This document shows positions 51,630 to 62,882 of a stretch of 64,000 nucleotides of DNA, one piece after another (within the stretch, counting starts at the first letter, position 1; the number at the start of each line of letters is the position of its first letter). Position numbers and translations under genes: made by a program. The stretch comes from Deinandra increscens subsp. villosa (lineage: Eukaryota > Streptophyta > Magnoliopsida > Asterales > Asteraceae). The notes under the pieces are model-generated. The model was not told the DNA's origin. It saw only the letters and a list, made by a program, of their open reading frames with translations, and did not search any database. The DNA lies in NCBI GenBank assembly GCA_039602395.1, contig JBCNJP010000017.1, positions 90,656,182 to 90,720,181 on the forward strand. The letters run 5' to 3'.

Positions 51630-52880
51630 TTGTTCCTGGTGGTCATCCAATTTGGGCCAGAAAATCAAATTTTCACGAAAGTTAACAATTTTATGTGTAT
51701 AGATTCGCAATCCTCCGATTTTAGTAACCCCATTAAAAATTTTTCCAAAACTTAATCCAGTTATCAAAGATCTAAGTCTTTTTAAACTAAAGTTTTTGGA
51801 GAAATCATCAAAAACTTCCCTAATTCATGTGATTTGACATGGGTTATCAACATGGATGATTACAAGACACTTATTAAACACAATCCTAAAGTTAATTTCA
51901 TCCAAGGGTTAGAAATCGGAGATTCGGATTTAGCCCCAATTTGGATAAAATTTTAACTAAACTAAGAATTTGAAGAAGATTAGAGGTTGTGGTTACTTAC
52001 ATGATGATGGTAGGAAAGAAGGTTGAAGAATCGTGACCACGTAGAGAATTTTCGCCCAGAGAGAATCCAAGACACGACCCGTGCTAAATGACATCACAAA
52101 TGGGTGTTTTCACCCCCATTGTCCGGTCGCTGTCTAGAATGGCATGGCCCGTGCTTGGTTTGGCACGGGGCGTGCTAAACTATTTGAACCGTTTTTTATA
52201 TAAATAATTTCCCTTTAAAATAAAGTTACTTACATTTATAAAAGAAATTATTTAATTATTTATAAAAAATTGTCATATTTAGAACGTGTCAGGTTACAGG
52301 TTTCTCTATTGATGTGGTGGTTATGCAAGGAACTTAACAACTTAAATTTTCTTCAAACTTATTAATTCTAAAGACAACTTGGTTTATTTACAGGTCGGAA
52401 GGTAGACCTGGTTTATTGATGATTTGTTGAATTTCAGAGACTTAGTTTGATAGAAATCTTATTTTAATTATATCAGGTAGGAAATCCTAATAGTATGTTT
52501 TAATTTTTTTTCAGATTTTCAAAATACGTTGAAATAAACCAAAACACTTACCTGGGCCGAGGGTTATTATTTTTCATAAAGTTTATGATAATAACTTCCC
52601 TGGCCTTTGATGATTTCTTCTTTCCTTCCTGATCGCCCGTTCCTTCTCGTGGATCCTTCGTGTGCATGAGAGGAAATAATTGTTGGCCATACATATTCTT
52701 CTAAAGGTGCAATGTAGGTGGGTGATCAAAAAGTGAAAGGTTTTTTTTATAATATATATACTTTATATTAGGTTAAAATATACTAATAAATAAGATAGAA
52801 ATAAAATAGGAAAATTATGGTTAAGCCGTTAACTCGGATTTTTCTTGGAATCCTCGTTTGTGTCCCTGGCAACGGCGTCA
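51630..52880 (-). mobile_element. Athila-like 5' internal region with tRNA-Asp PBS
   Basis: On the minus strand TGACGCCGTTGCCAGGGA (52880-52863) matches the Athila primer-binding site, complementary to the 3' end of tRNA-Asp, at all but two positions. The 1.6 kb from here to the env-like ORF contains no gag, protease, RT or integrase motif in any frame I can read. No LTR like 46986-48497 follows the PBS on its right, so the 5' LTR has been lost or replaced. Confidence 0.65.
52073..52174. repeat. Further CACGnnnCGTG dyads
   Basis: Centres 52078, 52148 and 52169: the last two are 21 bp apart and the first is 70 bp from the second, i.e. the same register as the array at 51384. A palindromic GGGTG-TTTT-CACCC lies between them (about 52102-52115). 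Confidence 0.85.
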
Positions 52881-54011
52881 AAAAGCTTGGTATGTGCTGA
52901 GGTGTTCATAAAATATGACAATTTTTCAAACATTTTTAGCAGCTTTAAGCTTTTAAATTATAATACCTGATTTACTTGACAACTACCATTTCACCACATT
53001 ACACGGGCAAGTATACCCATCATGGACAGTATAGTAGTGGTAAGTTGAATCGGGGTCGATCAAGACACAATGAAACATGAGAGCTCTCAATACTTAATCT
53101 TTGTCAACGTTTAATCAAACTCTATCTTTGATTTTAGAGGAAAATAAGTTTTATATATATATATATATTTATATAGGGTAGGGTTATTGTAAAAAAAACA
53201 TTATTGTGTAAGAAGTACATAATTTGTTAGATATTAATGTATGACATTGTGTTTTAATTATATATTTGGTTAATATTATGACACTATACAAGGTTTTTTT
53301 CATTTTAGAAGGTCATATGTTTATCAAAATTATAATAAAAAAATAACACAATATACTAATATCCTGACACAAGGCTCTTTTAATAATTCTTAATAAATGG
53401 TGTTTGGAATCCAAAAAAATGACTTTTTCTACTTTAGAATTGTCATATGGTTTTCAGAACTTTTAACATCAAAGGATTATCTTACGTCGATCGTATAAAC
53501 ATGATCAACCTGCATGATTTAAGAATTCATGAGAATCATACGTTTATGATTTCACGTGGAATCTCATATATCATGATATTTTTTTATGTCAATCATACAC
53601 TTGTGAGCTTATAAGTTTTGGTCCCAACTAATTGTGTATTTATTTAAATCTATACTGTCATACGCCTTATAGAAAAATAATAATAAACGACTTATGTAGC
53701 AGTGAGTATTTTATAAAATTATGTCAGTTAGCTTTGGCATTAAGTGCTCTAAACTTGGAGGACTAACCCTATATTTTTAGAAAACTTGTTTCTAATTAAT
53801 CACACTTGGAGGGGCTATTCCCGTATTTATCAAAACTCACCTAAGTCTATCATGTAATATTGTGATATTGTGGAGGGATTGTTTTGCAAATACTCAAACT
53901 TGATTTAAAGAACCCTAATGAATTCGGCGCCGCATATTGCTCGCAAAGAAATCCGAGCAGCCATTTTTCCGTCATTTTGTTCCTCTATTTCGCTCATCGA
54001 TCTCGGGTCTC
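52881..54011 (+). mobile_element. Gypsy leader remnant, then start of a long LTR
   Basis: 52881-53100 resembles the region around an Athila PBS. From about 53700 (CTAAACTTGGAGGACTAACC, CACTTGGAGGGGCTATT, AGAACCCTAATG) it resembles the promoter part of a long Tekay/Del-type LTR that resumes after the Reina insertion at 59060 and ends at 61637. The true LTR start was not found. (TA)n at about 53150-53168. No genes. Confidence 0.4.
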
Positions 54012-54399
54012 TGATATGTGTGGGTGCATGCATGGCATAGTGGGTTGACAAAAATAATAAAATGTGGATAGCATAGGATGGCACGTGAGCTGTTGCTCTG
54101 CAAGTATTTATATTTCCTTCTTTATATATTTTATGTTTTCTATATTTTCTGCGCATGTTTATTTGAGTAGGCGGTTGCCAATAACTGGGGGTGATGGGAT
54201 GCCATACCTCCCACGTATTAGTTAGTGTAGGCATGAGTAGTTGTAACCCTACTTAAGGGTATCATTTTCTATCAGTAAGTTTATGCAGAAAATATTTCTA
54301 AATCTTCCTTCTCATTTTCTCTCTCGATTCTTCCTACTTTCTGAATTCGATCTCTCCCTCAACGAGCCACATCAGTGGTATCAGAGCGGTGTTGATCTC

Positions 54400-57300
54400 A
54401 TGGCCGATGGAAAGAAAAAATCTAACGCTGAATTTCAGCAAGAAACCCAAACGACGTTCGAACGTATCTTCACTGAATTACAGGGGATCCAGACGACCCT
54501 TCAAACCTTGACTGCTCGACCCGAGCAACCCGATATCACCCACAAACCCTACCTTAAACTCCATTCTCCCAGATTTAATGGCACCGACCCCCTCGGATGG
54601 TTGTATCAAGCGGAGCAATATTTCGAATTCCAAAAGGTGGAGGACGTCGATCGGGTACAACTAGCCTCCTTCCACCTCAATGGAATCGCCTTACAGTGGC
54701 AACGTTGGCTTACCAAGTTTCGAGGTCCGATGACTTAGCCAGAGTTCACTCAGGCCGTCAAAGCTCGCTTCGGGCCGACTGATTATGAAGATCCATCGGA
54801 ATCCCTCACCCGTTTGAAACAGACCACCACCGTTGACACCTATCAAGAACAATTTGAGAGGCTCTCTCACCAGGTCGACGGGCTTCCTGAATCGTTCCTC
54901 ATCGGTTGTTTTGTCGGCGGCTTAAAGGAGGAATTTCGTCTGGAGGCCAAATTGAAGAAACCAAGGACTTTGGCCGAGGCAATTGGAATTGCTAGGTTAA
55001 TTGAAGAAAAGTTCAATCTCTCCAAACGCTTGGGCTCATTAAATCGTTCACCCAGTTACTTACAACCTTCTCGCGGCCCAACAACCACCACCCCAAGCCT
55101 GTTGGGCCCAGGGCCATCTTCTCGGCTAGCCCTACCCGCCCCTCCTCCTATACGTCGCGTCTCTCAGGCTGAGGCTAAAGCACGGCGTGATAAAGGCCTC
55201 TGCTACTACTGTGATGATCGATACATACCGGGTCATAAATGTTCTAAGCCTCAGTTCTTCATGATTCAGGAGGCGCACGGTTCCGATGACGACAAGAACG
55301 ATGACGAATTACACCAAAGTTTGGACGAGTCTGACCCACCAGCCGAGATCTCCTTCCATGCCATTTCAGGTTCAATTCACCCGCAAACGCTGCGACTACC
55401 GGGCAAAATTCACCAGAAGGACGTCGTCGTTTTGGTTGACGGGGGTAGTACTCATAACTTTATTGATCGGGCCTTGGTGCAGCACTTCGGTCTCACGATT
55501 GAATCCGCCGTTACATTTGAAGTCATGGTGGGCAACTGTGAACACCTCACATGTGTGGGACGGGTCCGTGGTCTGACCATTCTAAGCCAAGGTTACTCCA
55601 TTACAACGGATTTCTTTGTTCTTCCGGTCGCCTCCTGCCCGATTGTGCTGGGAGTCCAGTGGCTCAAAACGCTTGGGCCGGTGGAGCTAGACTACCGGAA
55701 TCTCACCCTTAAGTTCTCTTTAGCCGGAGGAACTCACGTGCTACAAGGATTGCGAGCCTTGGAATTATCGGCCCTACGGGATAACAAATTTTTGGGACTG
55801 CATGGCACTGCTCTACTCTTGCAGATAAATCCTATACATTTTGAAGCCATCACCAAGTCCCCTACTGATCCATCCATCACCCATGTCCTTGATAGGTACC
55901 CACGTATCTTTCAGGAGCCTACTGGCCTTCCACCGAGTCGTTCACATGACCACGCAATTCCCTTAGTCACCGGTGCACAACCTGTCTCTACAAGACCTTA
56001 TCGCCAACCCTACTATCAGAAGACTGAAATCGAGAAACAGGTTCGTGAGCTACTACAAAAAGGTTTGATCAGGCCTAGCCATAGCCCTTTTCCTTCGCCG
56101 GTATTGTTGGTTAAGAAGGCGGATGGGTCGTGGCGGTTTTGCGTGGATTACCGGGCCTTGAACGAGATCACCGTCAAGGATAAATACCTGATTCCCATGA
56201 TAGACGAGTTGCTCGATGAACTACACGGCTCGGGTGTCTATTCGAAGTTGGACCTTCGTTTCGGATATCATCAAATTCGTGTATGGGAAGACGACATCCC
56301 AAAAACAGCTTTCCGAACCCATGAAGGCCACCACGAGTTCCTTGTGATGCCCTTCGGGATTACAAACGCCCTAGCTACCTTCCAAAGTCTCATGAACGAC
56401 CTGTTCAGACCTTACCTACGTAAGTTCATCCTCGTGTTTTTTGATGATATTTTGGTTTACTCTAAATCATTAGAAGAGCATGTGTTACACCTGCACACTG
56501 TTTTGGGGATCCTATCTACTAACTGCTTGTATGTGAAATCTTCCAAGTGTTGCTTTGGGGTTCAACGGGTTAACTATTTGGGACATGTCATCTCCTCTAA
56601 CGGGGTGGCAGTGGAAGACTCAATGGTCCAGGCGGTGCAAACTTGGCCGACACCACGTAATGCAAAGGGGGTTCGTGGGTTCCTTGGGTTAGCCGGGTAT
56701 TACCGGAAGTTCATTCGTCACTTTGGAATCATCGCAGCGCCATTGCACAAACCGGTGGCTAAAGGGCCATTTATATGGATTGACGCTGCTAAACAAGCCT
56801 TTCAAGCTCTCAAAACAGCCCTGACCACTACTCCGACATTGGCGTTACCCGATTGGAACAAGACCTTCACTGTAGAATGTGATGCAAGCGATGTTGGAAT
56901 TGGGGCTATACTCACTCAACAGGGAAGGCCACTAGCTTATTTTAGCGCCCCCCCCCCCCCTCAAAGGTGTTATGCTCTCTTGGTCTATATACGAAAAGGA
57001 GATGCTAGCGGTTGTCAAAGCGGTCCGAAAGTGGAGGTCGTATCTGTTGGGACGTTCCTTTGTTGTTAAAACCGACCACTTAAGCCTTAAGTATCTCTTG
57101 GAGCAACGAATTACGACACCGGCTCAGATTCGTTGGTTACCCAAACTAATGGGATTTGATTATCGGATCGAGTATAAAAAGGGAACCACAAACCGTGGAG
57201 CTGATGCCTTGTCTAGGCAACCTGAATTTGTTTTCTTGGCTATCTCTCACGTTAGTTTACAATGGTGGGAGCAATTAAAGGATGAGGTCAAACAAGGGGG

Positions 57301-58699
57301 TTATTATGAGGGGCTACCTGCTTCCTTAGATACTCACTTACAAGGTTTTGTACGCCACAGGGACGGGGTATGGTTCTTTAAGGAAGCTATTCTCTTGTCT
57401 CCTTCATCTTCCTTGGTCTCACAGGTGCTACATCATTATCACACCTCGTCAGAGGGTGGTCATTTTTGGTTCCACAAGACACTTGCCAGGTTAAACTCCA
57501 GTTTTTGGTGGGTGGGTATGCGAGCTGCCATCAAGGTTTATTTGCAGAACTGTACCATTTGTCAAAGGTTTAAAGTGGACAGTATGAAACCGGCCGGGCT
57601 TTTGCAACCGTTACCGATTCCGAAGCGTATTTGGGAAGACATTAGTATGGACTTCATCGAGGGGTTACCGACTTCAGGCGGGTATACGGAGATTATGGTG
57701 GTTGTTGATCGGTTGTCGAAATATGCCCATTTTATTCCCCTCTGCCATCCCTTTACCGCCGCCTCGGTTGCCAAGGAATTTGTTTATGACATCGTCAAAC
57801 TTCACGGAATTTCAGTGACAATAGTTAGTGACAGAGACAAACTCTTCATTAGCTCTTTTTGGCAAGCAATCTTTAAGTTACAAGGAACCACCCTTAATAT
57901 GAGCTCAAGTTACCACCCCCAATCCGTTTATCAATCGAGTTTTGGAACAATATCTACGCTGCTTCGCGGGGGATCAGCCAAAAAAATGGGTCGAATGGCT
58001 GCCATGGGCTGAATTCAGTTACAACACTTCCGAGCATTCTGCTACCAAGTTAACTCCTTTCGAGGTAGTATATGGACGGAAGCCACCCAAGGTCTTGCAT
58101 TATGTTACCGGTACTACGAAGTTCAAGCCGTAGAGGAATATTTGATGGACCGTGATGCTATTCTACAACTCCTCAAGGCTAATTTGACCACCGCCCAACA
58201 TCGTATGAAACAGAAAGCTGATCGCCATCGACGGGAGCTCATTTTCGAAGTTGGGGATTGGATTTTTGTGAAACTTCAACCTTACCGCCAAACCACAGTT
58301 GCCAGTCGTTCCTCAGCAAAGATAAGCCCCAGATTCTTTGGCCCTTTTCCGGTGCTTGCTCGAGTGGGTCCGGTGGCTTATCGGGTTGAACTTCCTTCCG
58401 AATCTCCTGTGCATAATGTTTTCCACGTCAGTTTACTCAAGAAGTATCATGGACCGCCGGTGCCTCGGAACCCGGTTATCCCATCTGAATTCATCGTGCC
58501 GAACCATACTCCCCAACCGGATCGCATCTTAGACCAACGCGTAGTTCACAAAGGGAAGTACCGACCTCGCACGAAGCTTATCGTCAAATGGGTAGGGCAT
58601 GCCGATGAAGATGCTACTTGGGAGACAAAATGGCGTTTTCAAAAGGCTTATCCGTCCTTCAACCTTGAGGACAAGGTTGTTGCCAGGGGGATGGATTGA
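54400..58699 (+). pseudogene. Reina-type gag-pol polyprotein (near-intact, broken)
   Basis: ATG 54400, 25 bp after the 5' LTR. Gag with a coiled region, a TAG at 54736-54738 (W expected), retrotrans-gag segment (YQEQFERLSHQVDGLPESFL), zinc knuckle CYYCDDRYIPGHKC. Protease core VDGGSTHNFID. RT with FCVDYRALNEITVKDKYLIP, SKLDLRFGYHQI and catalytic FFDDILVYS. RNase H VECDASDVGIGAIL and TDHLSLKYLLE. Integrase HHCC zinc finger (CTICQRFK), first Asp in ISMDFIEGLP, second in IVSDRDKLF. C-terminal GPFPVLARVG and chromodomain-like LIVKWVGHADEDATWE. Breaks: the TAG; a shift at a C13 run (56948-56960) in RNase H; a small deletion near 57920 that also removes the segment with the catalytic Glu of integrase; and a shift near 58120. 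Confidence 0.93.
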
Positions 58700-59059
58700 T
58701 ATGTGTGGGTGCATGCATGGCATAGTGGGTTGACAAAAATAATAAAATGGGGATAGCATAGGATGGCACGTGAGTTGTTGCTCTACAAGTATTTATATTT
58801 CCTTCTTTATATATTTTATGTTTTCTATATTTTCTGCGCATGTTTATTTGAGTAGGCGGTTGCCAATAACTGGGGGTGATGGGATGCCATACCTCCCACG
58901 TATTAGTTAGTGTAGGCATGAGTAGTTGTAACCCTACTTAAGAGTATCATTTTCTATCAGTAAGTTTATGCAGAAAATATTTCTAAACCTTCCTTCTCAT
59001 TTTCTCTCTCGATTCTTCCTACTTTCTGAATTCGATCTCTCCCTCAACGAGCCACATCA
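58697..59059 (+). repeat. Reina-type 3' LTR
   Basis: 363 bp; compared with the 5' LTR (54012-54374) I count five substitutions and no indels. It begins one base before the end of the polyprotein stop codon, so coding sequence reaches the LTR and no separate polypurine tract is obvious beyond CCAGGGGGATGGA just upstream. Confidence 0.95.
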
Positions 59060-59129
59060 GTCTCATAACAGCATCAAGTCTCATTTTTCTGTCCAACCAC
59101 TCTCGACCATTGTGTGACCCCCTTGCTGC

Positions 59130-59935
59130 TAGGGGTGTGCAAACGGGTTTTACCCGTCATACCCGTACCCGACCCGTACCAAACCCATGCCCGTTTAAGC
59201 CAATAGAGTGAACCCGTACCCGTACTTTTATTTACAGGGTTTAAGCGGGTCTAGACCCGCAGGGTTTGCGGGTATTCGGGTCTTGACCCGTACCCCTTAA
59301 ATAAGATTCGTTTTGACTCAGTACGAGTATGTCATCACACATCCACGGGTTAAAATGATGAACTTACTATGTTACGATTCATGGGGTGAACATACGAACT
59401 GAATAGTGATGAATCGGGATGAATACGAGTATGAAACTTCAAATATTGAACCATCAAAATATGATTTTGTTTGATTAAGTGATTCGTAGATAACTCAATT
59501 GTAGATTTTGAAATTACTGATTACTAAGAATATGTAAACAACATATTTTTCAAAATCACTGATTATCAATTTGATTCATAAATCATTAAGAATATATTTT
59601 TTCATATATTTATAATTTAAATGCATATTCAATCCTAAATTTTTTCAAACTTACGTAACAAACAACAGGTAAAGCAAGTTTTTTATTTACGTATTATTTA
59701 ATTCTGTTTTATTTTATTCAAATGAACGGACCTACATATTGATTCATATATCAAACACACAAAAGGGGGTTTACTCGTCAAAACCCGTACCCGACCCGTA
59801 TTCGACCCGTACCCGATTAACGTTATTTTCAAAACCCGGGACCCGACCCGTTTACTAAAAACAGGGTCCTTACAGGGTCGGGTATGTCGGGTTTACCGGG
59901 TCTACAGGGTAAAACCCGTTTCCTGCTCACCCCTA
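59130..59935. mobile_element. Non-autonomous hAT element (806 bp)
   Basis: Perfect 8-bp TSD CTTGCTGC (59122-59129 and 59936-59943). Ends TAGGGGTGTGCAAACGGG and CCTGCTCACCCCTA. The subterminal regions are dense in ACCCGTA/CGGGT repeats; the middle is A/T-rich and non-coding. Same end type as 10965-11971. Confidence 0.93.
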
Positions 59936-59943
59936 CTTGCTGC

Positions 59944-61637
59944 CACCGAGAGCATCATCGGAAAGAGCTTTCTTCATGTGTCTCGCCACCGTTCATTTTG
60001 GTCCCGACGTATTCACGGTTTTGAGGAGCGGATTCAATCGCGAATTAAGGTTCCTAAACCAGCTAAATAAGGTAACGAATTGTGCTTCTATTCGGTTTAA
60101 GGTTTCTGTATTGGTTCGTACTTGTTCATGGCTGAAACACACATAGGGTGTTTGGGTTGGGGAAGAAGGCTTGCGAGCTGTTGGGTTAAAAGCATTCAGA
60201 ACCGGATTCTTAACAGCAAATGGCTTTAGCTCTATGGTTAGAGCTTGTACCTACATTCAAAGTCACGGGATCAATTCCTGCGGCTAACATATTTTTTTTT
60301 AACCCAATTCACTCACAACCCACATTTTCTTGATATAAAGTGTCATCAAAACCGTTAATTATTATTTGTTGCTCTAAATTTCATTTGACATCGGTAAAGA
60401 AACGTATTTTCTAAATTGTTAATCTTTAGATCGTTTAAAGATGCTTCAAGGTCGCTAACAACCGTATATATCTTAGTGTACACATACATATCTATATGTT
60501 TAGAATTCTTTTTTTTAATCATTAATAATATATCTTTTGGCCGGACTTATACTCGTTTAGAAAAAAATATATACATTATTTATCTTTCGGTTATTAATCT
60601 TGATAAATATATACATCTACATGTATATAAATCTATATATTTGTGAAATATATATTGAACACAAATTATACGTATCTTTTTAGGAAAAAAAAAATATATA
60701 AACTTACATTAATATTGTTTTCTACTCGTACTCATTGAGTTCTTATAAACAACCTGGGTGGTTATCCGAATTTAAGCATCGTGTCACTTGTAAATTTTGG
60801 GAATTGGCACGTATAACGAGTCAAGTGAGCCTAGTGTTTCTAAATCAGAACAATTCGTATATCCTAGTTATATATCCTGGTATCGTTTAACCTATACGAT
60901 CGAACCGTGGACATCTCGTGAACCGTTCTTGTTTCTTGCCTTCTTATCAGGTGAGTATTCATAGCCCCTTTTCTTTTACTGTTTTGGGGTGTAACATGTA
61001 CACTATCAGAACGTAAACTCTATATGCTTTATTCTAAAACTATATGTGATCGATGTGATTGTTATGTGCATACTTGTGTGGATTATTGCTATGACCGATT
61101 CAACGATGGAACGATTGAACGATTGACGCATCTCATTAACTCATCGAGCCGGGGTTACAATAATAGATCTATTGGTGTGGCAACCCACTTGGCCTGCCTC
61201 GCGTGTGGCGCCTTGTGATTAAAAGCCTAAATGCTGAGGGCTTGAGTGTGTCGCCTATTATGTGCTTTGATTCATTTCATGTTTATCATAGATGTTTACA
61301 CTTAACTCACTGGATCGCATGTTTCAAATATATATCAGTACGTTACACCTATGTTTACTCACCAAATATTCGTAGTTGACCTTTAATTTGTACATGTTGC
61401 AGGCTTTGCTGTTGATGATTGTTGACCGTGTTGACGACACTTTAGGATGTATGTGGACTTAGTGAGACCTAAAATTAATCAAGTTAATTTGTGAATTATC
61501 ATTTGATTGTATTGACTTATCATGTATATTCTATTGTTATGAAATGGGATGATTAAGAATATCGCAACATTTAATTAGTGTTGTGTGCATCTGGACAATC
61601 ATCGCGCCCCGACGTATTCCGTCGTCGGTTGGGGTGT
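59944..61637 (+). mobile_element. Right part of a long gypsy-type LTR
   Basis: Ends GTTGGGGTGTGACA (61637). Contains TATCAGGTGAGTATTCATAGCCCC (about 60945-60968), a motif series like that in the LTR at 14342-17013, and ATGTTGCAGG near 61396. The left part lies at or beyond about 53100-54011, now separated by the Reina and hAT insertions. No protein genes. Confidence 0.5.
60222..60286 (+). other. tRNA-like relic
   Basis: TAGCTCTATGGTTAGAGC folds as a D arm and resembles box A; GGATCAATTCC 40 bp later resembles box B. The acceptor ends do not pair and the anticodon stem is unclear, so this is a tRNA-derived fragment rather than a tRNA gene. Confidence 0.35.
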
Positions 61638-61641
61638 GACA

Positions 61642-62882
61642 CTACGAACCCCGGGGAACTGTGCTGCTAATAAACAAATATAGTGGTGTAATGCCACTTA
61701 CTTACGGGGTCCCTCAAACCGGCCGACTTATCGTACTCAACACGCCGTCATGAACCAGCAGGGGAACGACCCTGCGTGCCGGATTATGTTATTGTGAAAA
61801 TCATCTTTTTAAGGGACTAAGGTCCGTTTCTTTCATGCAACGCTCTTGCGCATGCACGTCCAGCATGACCAGAGCCAACTTCACAAACACGTACCATCTC
61901 GGCTTCCGTGAAGTGATAAAATATTACCAACTCCCATCCCAACCAAATACTTTCAGCCCGCACTTGCGTGGTCAGCCGAGTTTGCTTACATAGACATAAG
62001 GACCTCGAAGGTATCATGTAGCATGGGACACGAGTCACCTTTCGAATCATGCATCGTCCCCCGACCGGGTGTCAGGTCCGGCCTTTGAGATTTCGACTCC
62101 CCAAATGGTCTGTGATACGCAGAGCACGTATGGTTCAGAAAAGCAGTAATACACTTTCAATAAAAAGGGTATTCACAAAGTCATTAAACTCACCTTAAAC
62201 CAATTTTATAAGGACAACTTGAAAACTTTTTAAAGTTTATTATTTCCAATCAAGTGTAAGAATTTAGCTAATCATAGCTTAAAGATTTGCCAGCAAGTAA
62301 AGAAGATTTCATAGACAAAATACTTTTAGTTACTAAAACTGGTTGAAGTTCTTACAGACTCCGACATACTTAAAGACACGAAAACGCCAAGTGGCTCTAC
62401 TAACTACTTTATTAGTAGGAGGGAAGAGAGAAGAATTGAACGAGTTGTGAAGTGGGAGAAGGCCGACTTTTATAGGCAAAGTCTGGAGTTTGGCACGGGT
62501 CGTGCTTAGAGTGGCACGGGTCGTGCCATTTCAGAGAGAGGATTTAAAATCTTCTGTCTTCAAGGGCATGGGCCGTGTTTGTCAGGGCACGGGTCGTGCC
62601 ATGTCAGGAGACTTCAACACGGGGCGTGCTGAGTCAGAGGAAGATTTCTGTAGATCCGAGTTAGGCACGGACCTTGCAAAAGGCATAATTTCCAAAAATT
62701 GCATTTCTCTTCACTTTTTTTTTTTTTTGCTAGATTATGCTCATTTTGGTATTTTGTCTTTAGAAAACCTGAAAAACTTAAAAAAAAAACAAAATTGCTT
62801 TTTATTGATGTTAGTAGCTGGGTTTTGTCCCGAAATGTAGGAATATTTTAGTATAAAAATATGTATAATTATGTGTACATCA
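61642..62882 (-). mobile_element. Second copy of the Athila-like LTR
   Basis: Minus-strand LTR from TGATGTACACATAATTATAC-like start (62882) to TACGAACCCC (61642), abutting the TGTGACA end of the long gypsy LTR. It is alignable with 46999-48497, with TATAAAAG near 62470. It lacks the 175-bp hAT MITE and some dyads present in copy 1. No purine tract or PBS of its own family adjoins it, so it is a solo or truncated LTR rather than the partner of the copy at 46986. Confidence 0.7.
62494..62628. repeat. CACGnnnCGTG dyad array in LTR copy 2
   Basis: Dyad centres 62499/62520 and 62572/62593 (both pairs 21 bp) and 62623. A degenerate dyad follows near 62668. Compared with copy 1, one dyad of the third pair and the last pair are missing. 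Confidence 0.88.

Larger units (their letters stand above)
54012..59059 (+). mobile_element. Complete Reina-type chromovirus (5,048 bp)
   Basis: Two 363-bp LTRs (54012-54374 and 58697-59059; TGATATGTGT...CACATCA) differ at only five positions. Perfect 5-bp TSD GTCTC (54007-54011 and 59060-59064). Primer-binding site TGGTATCAGAGC (54376-54387). Small size, short LTRs, gag-PR-RT-RNase H-INT order and a C-terminal chromodomain-like segment point to the Reina clade of Ty3/gypsy. Structurally intact but with a damaged coding region. It sits inside a longer gypsy-type LTR. Confidence 0.96.

Noticed and set aside
6203..59059. Endogenous pararetrovirus (Caulimoviridae) sequence
   Set aside because: All reverse transcriptase regions seen are followed or preceded by integrase in copia or gypsy order; no movement-protein or coat-protein motif of a pararetrovirus was found.
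46986..62882. The two Athila-like LTRs as the 5' and 3' LTRs of one 16-kb element
   Set aside because: The right copy is not followed by a PBS of its family and abuts the end of another gypsy LTR; the PBS belonging to the left element is at 52863-52880, far from the right copy.
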